Positions 6,505-7,906 of a DNA stretch of 7,906 bases are shown in pieces (the first letter of the stretch is position 1; each line of letters begins with the position of its first letter). Both the position numbers and the translations under genes were made by a program. This stretch comes from an uncultured Collinsella sp. (GTDB lineage Bacteria; Actinomycetota; Coriobacteriia; Coriobacteriales; Coriobacteriaceae), in NCBI GenBank assembly GCA_900547855.1, contig URIK01000086.1:1-7906 (forward strand), written 5' to 3'. The notes below the pieces were generated by a model. The model saw only the letters and a program-made list of their open reading frames with translations. It did no database searches and was not told the origin of the DNA.

Positions 6505-6555
6505 ATCGAAGCCCAATAGGGCCTTTTCGCCCCGTCATTTCGACCGATCGCTTTC

Positions 6556-6584
6556 TTTTGAATATTGTCGTAAGCTGGTATCAC
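6556..6584 (+). promoter_or_regulatory. Probable promoter of gene C
   Basis: TATCAC (6579-6584) lies 45 nt before the GTG start, in the same position and context (GGTATCA) as TATCAT upstream of paralog A. A weak -35, TTTTGA (6556-6561), is 17 nt further upstream; TTGAAT (6558-6563) would give 15. Confidence 0.4.
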
Positions 6585-6623
6585 TTATCTTAATGAATGC
6601 ATACTGTTTGCGAGGTACCCGCC

Positions 6624-7271
6624 GTGAAACGCTCCACCTATATCGGCCTGCTCGTCTTAGCGTTTGCGATTACCGCAGTCGGCGTAGGAATTATCTATCT
6701 CGCATTTCTCCCTGCCTCGGCAACGCAGGCGGCGGTTGAAACCGTAAGCTACCCCATCGAAATCCTCACCGATATCGTCAAACCCGATTCGATCACCGTC
6801 GATTTCGACGGTACGCCCGCAGCGCTTGGAGTCAGTAACTATCCCCGAATCGAACTTGGAGCCACGCGCTATACCCAAGATGAGCAGCTTATCGGTAAGG
6901 CAACCAGTTTACTCAAAGGCAAGACGTTTAAGCGGTGGTACGGCGCCGCAACATATCGAGCCAAGAACGGCCAAATGGTTGGCGGGTATCATTCGACCCT
7001 TGAGCTCGATGCGGCAAACGGGAGCAAATTGTGCAACGTCTCATACGACCCCGGCTGCGTGGACAATGAAGGACCGGGGGTCTATATCTCGGATGGCGAC
7101 GTAATCTACGTCATGAAGGGCGACCAGACGGCAGTCGTCGATTTTATGGATCGGTGTACCGAGGATGCCTACGAACAAACCTGCGAGCCCGATCCGCAGA
7201 CAGCGCGCAACAGTGGCTCGGCACGCACTTGGCTATTTGACGATGAAATAACCTGGACCCCATCGAAATAA
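6624..7271 (+). CDS. Gene C: paralog of gene A, membrane-anchored, function unknown
   Basis: 215 residues from a GTG at 6624, with GAGG (6612-6615) 8 nt upstream. An in-frame ATG at 6597 would add nine residues without a good ribosome site, and alignment with A favours the GTG. VKRSTYIGLLVLAFAITAVG opens a hydrophobic anchor (about residues 6-31), then an exported domain. It shares with A the order ITVDFD, PAALGVSNYPRIELGA, LLKGKTFKRWYG, YRAK, MVGG, LCNVSYDPG, VDNEGPGVYI, GDQT, DPQTAR, SGSARTWLF. Cysteines in LCNVSYDPGC and CTEDAYEQTC partly differ: A has Cys in GGCHSS where C has Tyr, and C has a Cys after DPG where A has Tyr, hinting at an altered disulfide. Bracketed by direct repeats at 6171-6259 and 7500-7587. 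Family not recognised. Confidence 0.88.
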   Translation: MKRSTYIGLLVLAFAITAVGVGIIYLAFLPASATQAAVETVSYPIEILTDIVKPDSITVDFDGTPAALGVSNYPRIELGATRYTQDEQLIGKATSLLKGKTFKRWYGAATYRAKNGQMVGGYHSTLELDAANGSKLCNVSYDPGCVDNEGPGVYISDGDVIYVMKGDQTAVVDFMDRCTEDAYEQTCEPDPQTARNSGSARTWLFDDEITWTPSK

Positions 7272-7281
7272 GGACCCGCCG

Positions 7282-7304
7282 GGCAGGCACCTTTGTGGTG
7301 GTTT
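7282..7304. repeat. Palindromic element, copy 4 (half only)
   Basis: GGCAGGCACCTTTGTGGTGG plus TTT matches the core and right arm of copy 2; the left arm is degraded or lost. It begins 10 bp after the gene C stop, the same 3' position that copy 1 holds behind gene A. Confidence 0.7.
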
Positions 7305-7321
7305 CGGCTCCGATGTTCCAC

Positions 7322-7380
7322 TGTCTCGATCTGTAACATCTAGCGGCCCTTTTCGATCCTAGATGTTACAGATTGAGATG
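7322..7380. repeat. Palindrome of the TCTGTAACATCT family, first unit
   Basis: The 22-nt arm at 7322-7343, with central ATCTGTAACATCTAG, is complementary to 7359-7380 at 19 of 22 positions, loop 15 nt. The same arm sequence reappears in the next palindrome (7398-7464), giving four related half-sites in alternating orientation. Confidence 0.75.
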
Positions 7381-7397
7381 AAATGATCGGCGGCGAT

Positions 7398-7464
7398 CGT
7401 TTGTCTCAATCTGTAACAACCGCTCGTCAAATAGGGGCCCAGATGTTACAGGTCGAGACAAACG
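7398..7464. repeat. Palindrome of the TCTGTAACATCT family, second unit
   Basis: The 21-nt arm at 7398-7418 (with TGTCTCAATCTGTAACA) pairs with 7444-7464 at 19 of 21 positions around a 25-nt loop. It abuts palindromic copy 5. No promoter elements or T run are evident, which favours a dispersed repeat over a terminator. Confidence 0.75.
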
Positions 7465-7466
7465 GA

Positions 7467-7500
7467 ACCACCGCAAAGGCGCCTACCCCTTCATGGTGGT
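7467..7500. repeat. Palindromic element, copy 5 (degraded)
   Basis: Arms ACCACCGCAAAGG (7467-7479) and 7488-7500 still pair except at three positions. The 8-nt core CGCCTACC has the copy-3 orientation and is one base short. TTTTCGAC follows, as at copies 2 and 3. Confidence 0.7.
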
Positions 7501-7587
7501 TTTCGACAAAAGAAGCCGCCCCGATAACAGAGGCGGCATCAAGCAAGTCTATTTATTAGCGTCCCTCAAGACCCAACGAGAACGCAG
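7500..7587. repeat. 88-bp direct repeat, right copy, with minus-strand terminator
   Basis: Near-identical to 6171-6259. It keeps the terminator stem (GCCGCC 7515-7520 with GGCGGC 7532-7537) and T-rich tail on the minus strand, and the AFSLGLEGR reading remnant (7559-7585) ahead of two stops. Similarity stops at 7587, 8 bp before the palindrome at 7595. Confidence 0.85.
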
Positions 7588-7594
7588 AAATGTA

Positions 7595-7668
7595 GCCCGG
7601 GGCTTACCCTTTCCCGAACGCGACCCTCGCGAAGCGCGTGAGCGGGCGGGAAAGGGTAAGCCCCGGGC
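7595..7668. repeat. GC-rich inverted repeat, 22-bp perfect arms
   Basis: 7595-7616 (with CCCGGGGCTTACCCTTTCCC) is perfectly complementary to 7647-7668. The 30-nt interior folds further (CTCGCG with CGCGTGAG). It lies 15 bp past the stop of the minus-strand gene at 7684 and could act as its 3' stem-loop, but no T run follows. It may be a separate dispersed palindrome family. Confidence 0.75.
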
Positions 7669-7683
7669 GGACAATTAAGTGCG

Positions 7684-7874
7684 TTACTCGGCAGCGGCCT
7701 TGAACTTGTTGTAGTTGATCAGGCAGCCGGCCTTGACGATGGCACGCTCCTCTGCCGTCATATCGGCAATGTAGAGCTCAATCTGCTCGACCGCACCGTC
7801 GGCGCGCACCACGTAGGCGGCGATGTCCTTTAGGTCACCGTCGAGCGCGGCACGGATACCCGGCACAAAGACAT
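7684..7874 (-). CDS. C-terminal end of an unidentified protein, possibly an aconitase-family hydratase
   Basis: 62 complete codons ending at TAA (7684-7686); the 5' part is cut off by the contig end, so the GTG at 7866 is an internal Val, not a start. The visible sequence reads VFVPGIRAALDGDLKDI, then an acidic hydrophobic stretch (VEQIELYIADM), then TAEERAIVKAGCLINYN and KFKAAAE. The ending EER-I---GCLINY resembles, from memory, C-termini of aconitase/homoaconitase-type hydratases, but no catalytic residues lie in this fragment and I could not check it. Downstream is the palindrome at 7595-7668. Coding status is well supported by the clean open frame running into the adapter boundary and natural composition; identity is weak. 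Confidence 0.6.
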
Positions 7875-7906
7875 CTGTCTCTTATACACATCTGACGCTG
7901 CCGACG
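7875..7906 (-). other. Synthetic Nextera read-1 adapter (reverse complement)
   Basis: The last 32 bases are the reverse complement of the same read-1 adapter found at the left end, lacking only its final base. The Tn5 mosaic end is 7875-7893. The genomic insert ends at 7874. Confidence 0.97.

Noticed and set aside
4467..7500. The five palindrome copies as a CRISPR array
   Set aside because: Spacing is irregular (hundreds of bp), whole genes lie between copies, and no cas genes are present.
7322..7668. tRNA or structured RNA gene
   Set aside because: The stems are simple long hairpins; no cloverleaf, anticodon arm or CCA-type end could be found.
7493..7678. A 61-codon plus-strand frame across the right direct repeat and GC palindrome
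   Set aside because: It consists entirely of repeat sequence, with no ribosome site, and does not match the left copy's frame.

Overview
The window looks like one fragment of a chromosome from a gut Coriobacteriia (Actinobacteria), most likely Collinsella or a close relative. That guess rests on the GC-rich composition, the ClpB sequence and the dense intergenic palindromes; no search was possible. Both ends are synthetic. Bases 1-47 are Illumina Nextera/P5 sequence including an i5 index, and bases 7875-7906 are the Nextera read-1 adapter in reverse. The genomic insert is therefore about 48-7874 and both terminal genes are cut by library construction, not by biology.

Layout. 48-1052 (minus): an AAA_14/DUF4143-type ATPase lacking its C-terminus, with a long inverted repeat wrapped around its likely promoter. 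1053-1372: no gene, but two separate stem-loop structures. 1373-1567 (minus): a 64-residue Pro/Ala-rich, then acidic, protein of unknown function. 1616-1654: a strong terminator for clpB. 1699-4326 (minus): a complete 875-residue ClpB disaggregase with a hairpin in its leader and an AT-rich upstream region. 4467-7587: an accessory-looking stretch with three small genes for single-pass membrane-anchored proteins of unknown function (A, minus; B, plus; C, plus). A and C are clear paralogs; B looks unrelated. 7684-7874 (minus): the C-terminal end of a protein I can only tentatively place.

The most interesting part is 4467-7668. A 33-bp palindromic element (arms CCACCACAAAGG, core close to GGACAGGCA) occurs five times, three intact and two decayed. 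The copies sit between and just behind genes A, B and C, so each gene is bracketed by them. The core appears in both orientations relative to the flank. Two copies are followed by a near-identical 88-89 bp segment carrying a minus-strand terminator and the same short reading-frame remnant, making direct repeats on either side of gene C. Two further inverted-repeat families (7322-7464 and 7595-7668) fill the remaining space. This resembles REP/MITE-type elements spreading around a set of small paralogous membrane-protein genes.

Apart from ClpB there is no pathway to reconstruct. ClpB would work with DnaK/DnaJ/GrpE encoded elsewhere. Genes A-C probably expose soluble domains outside the membrane, in an unknown role.
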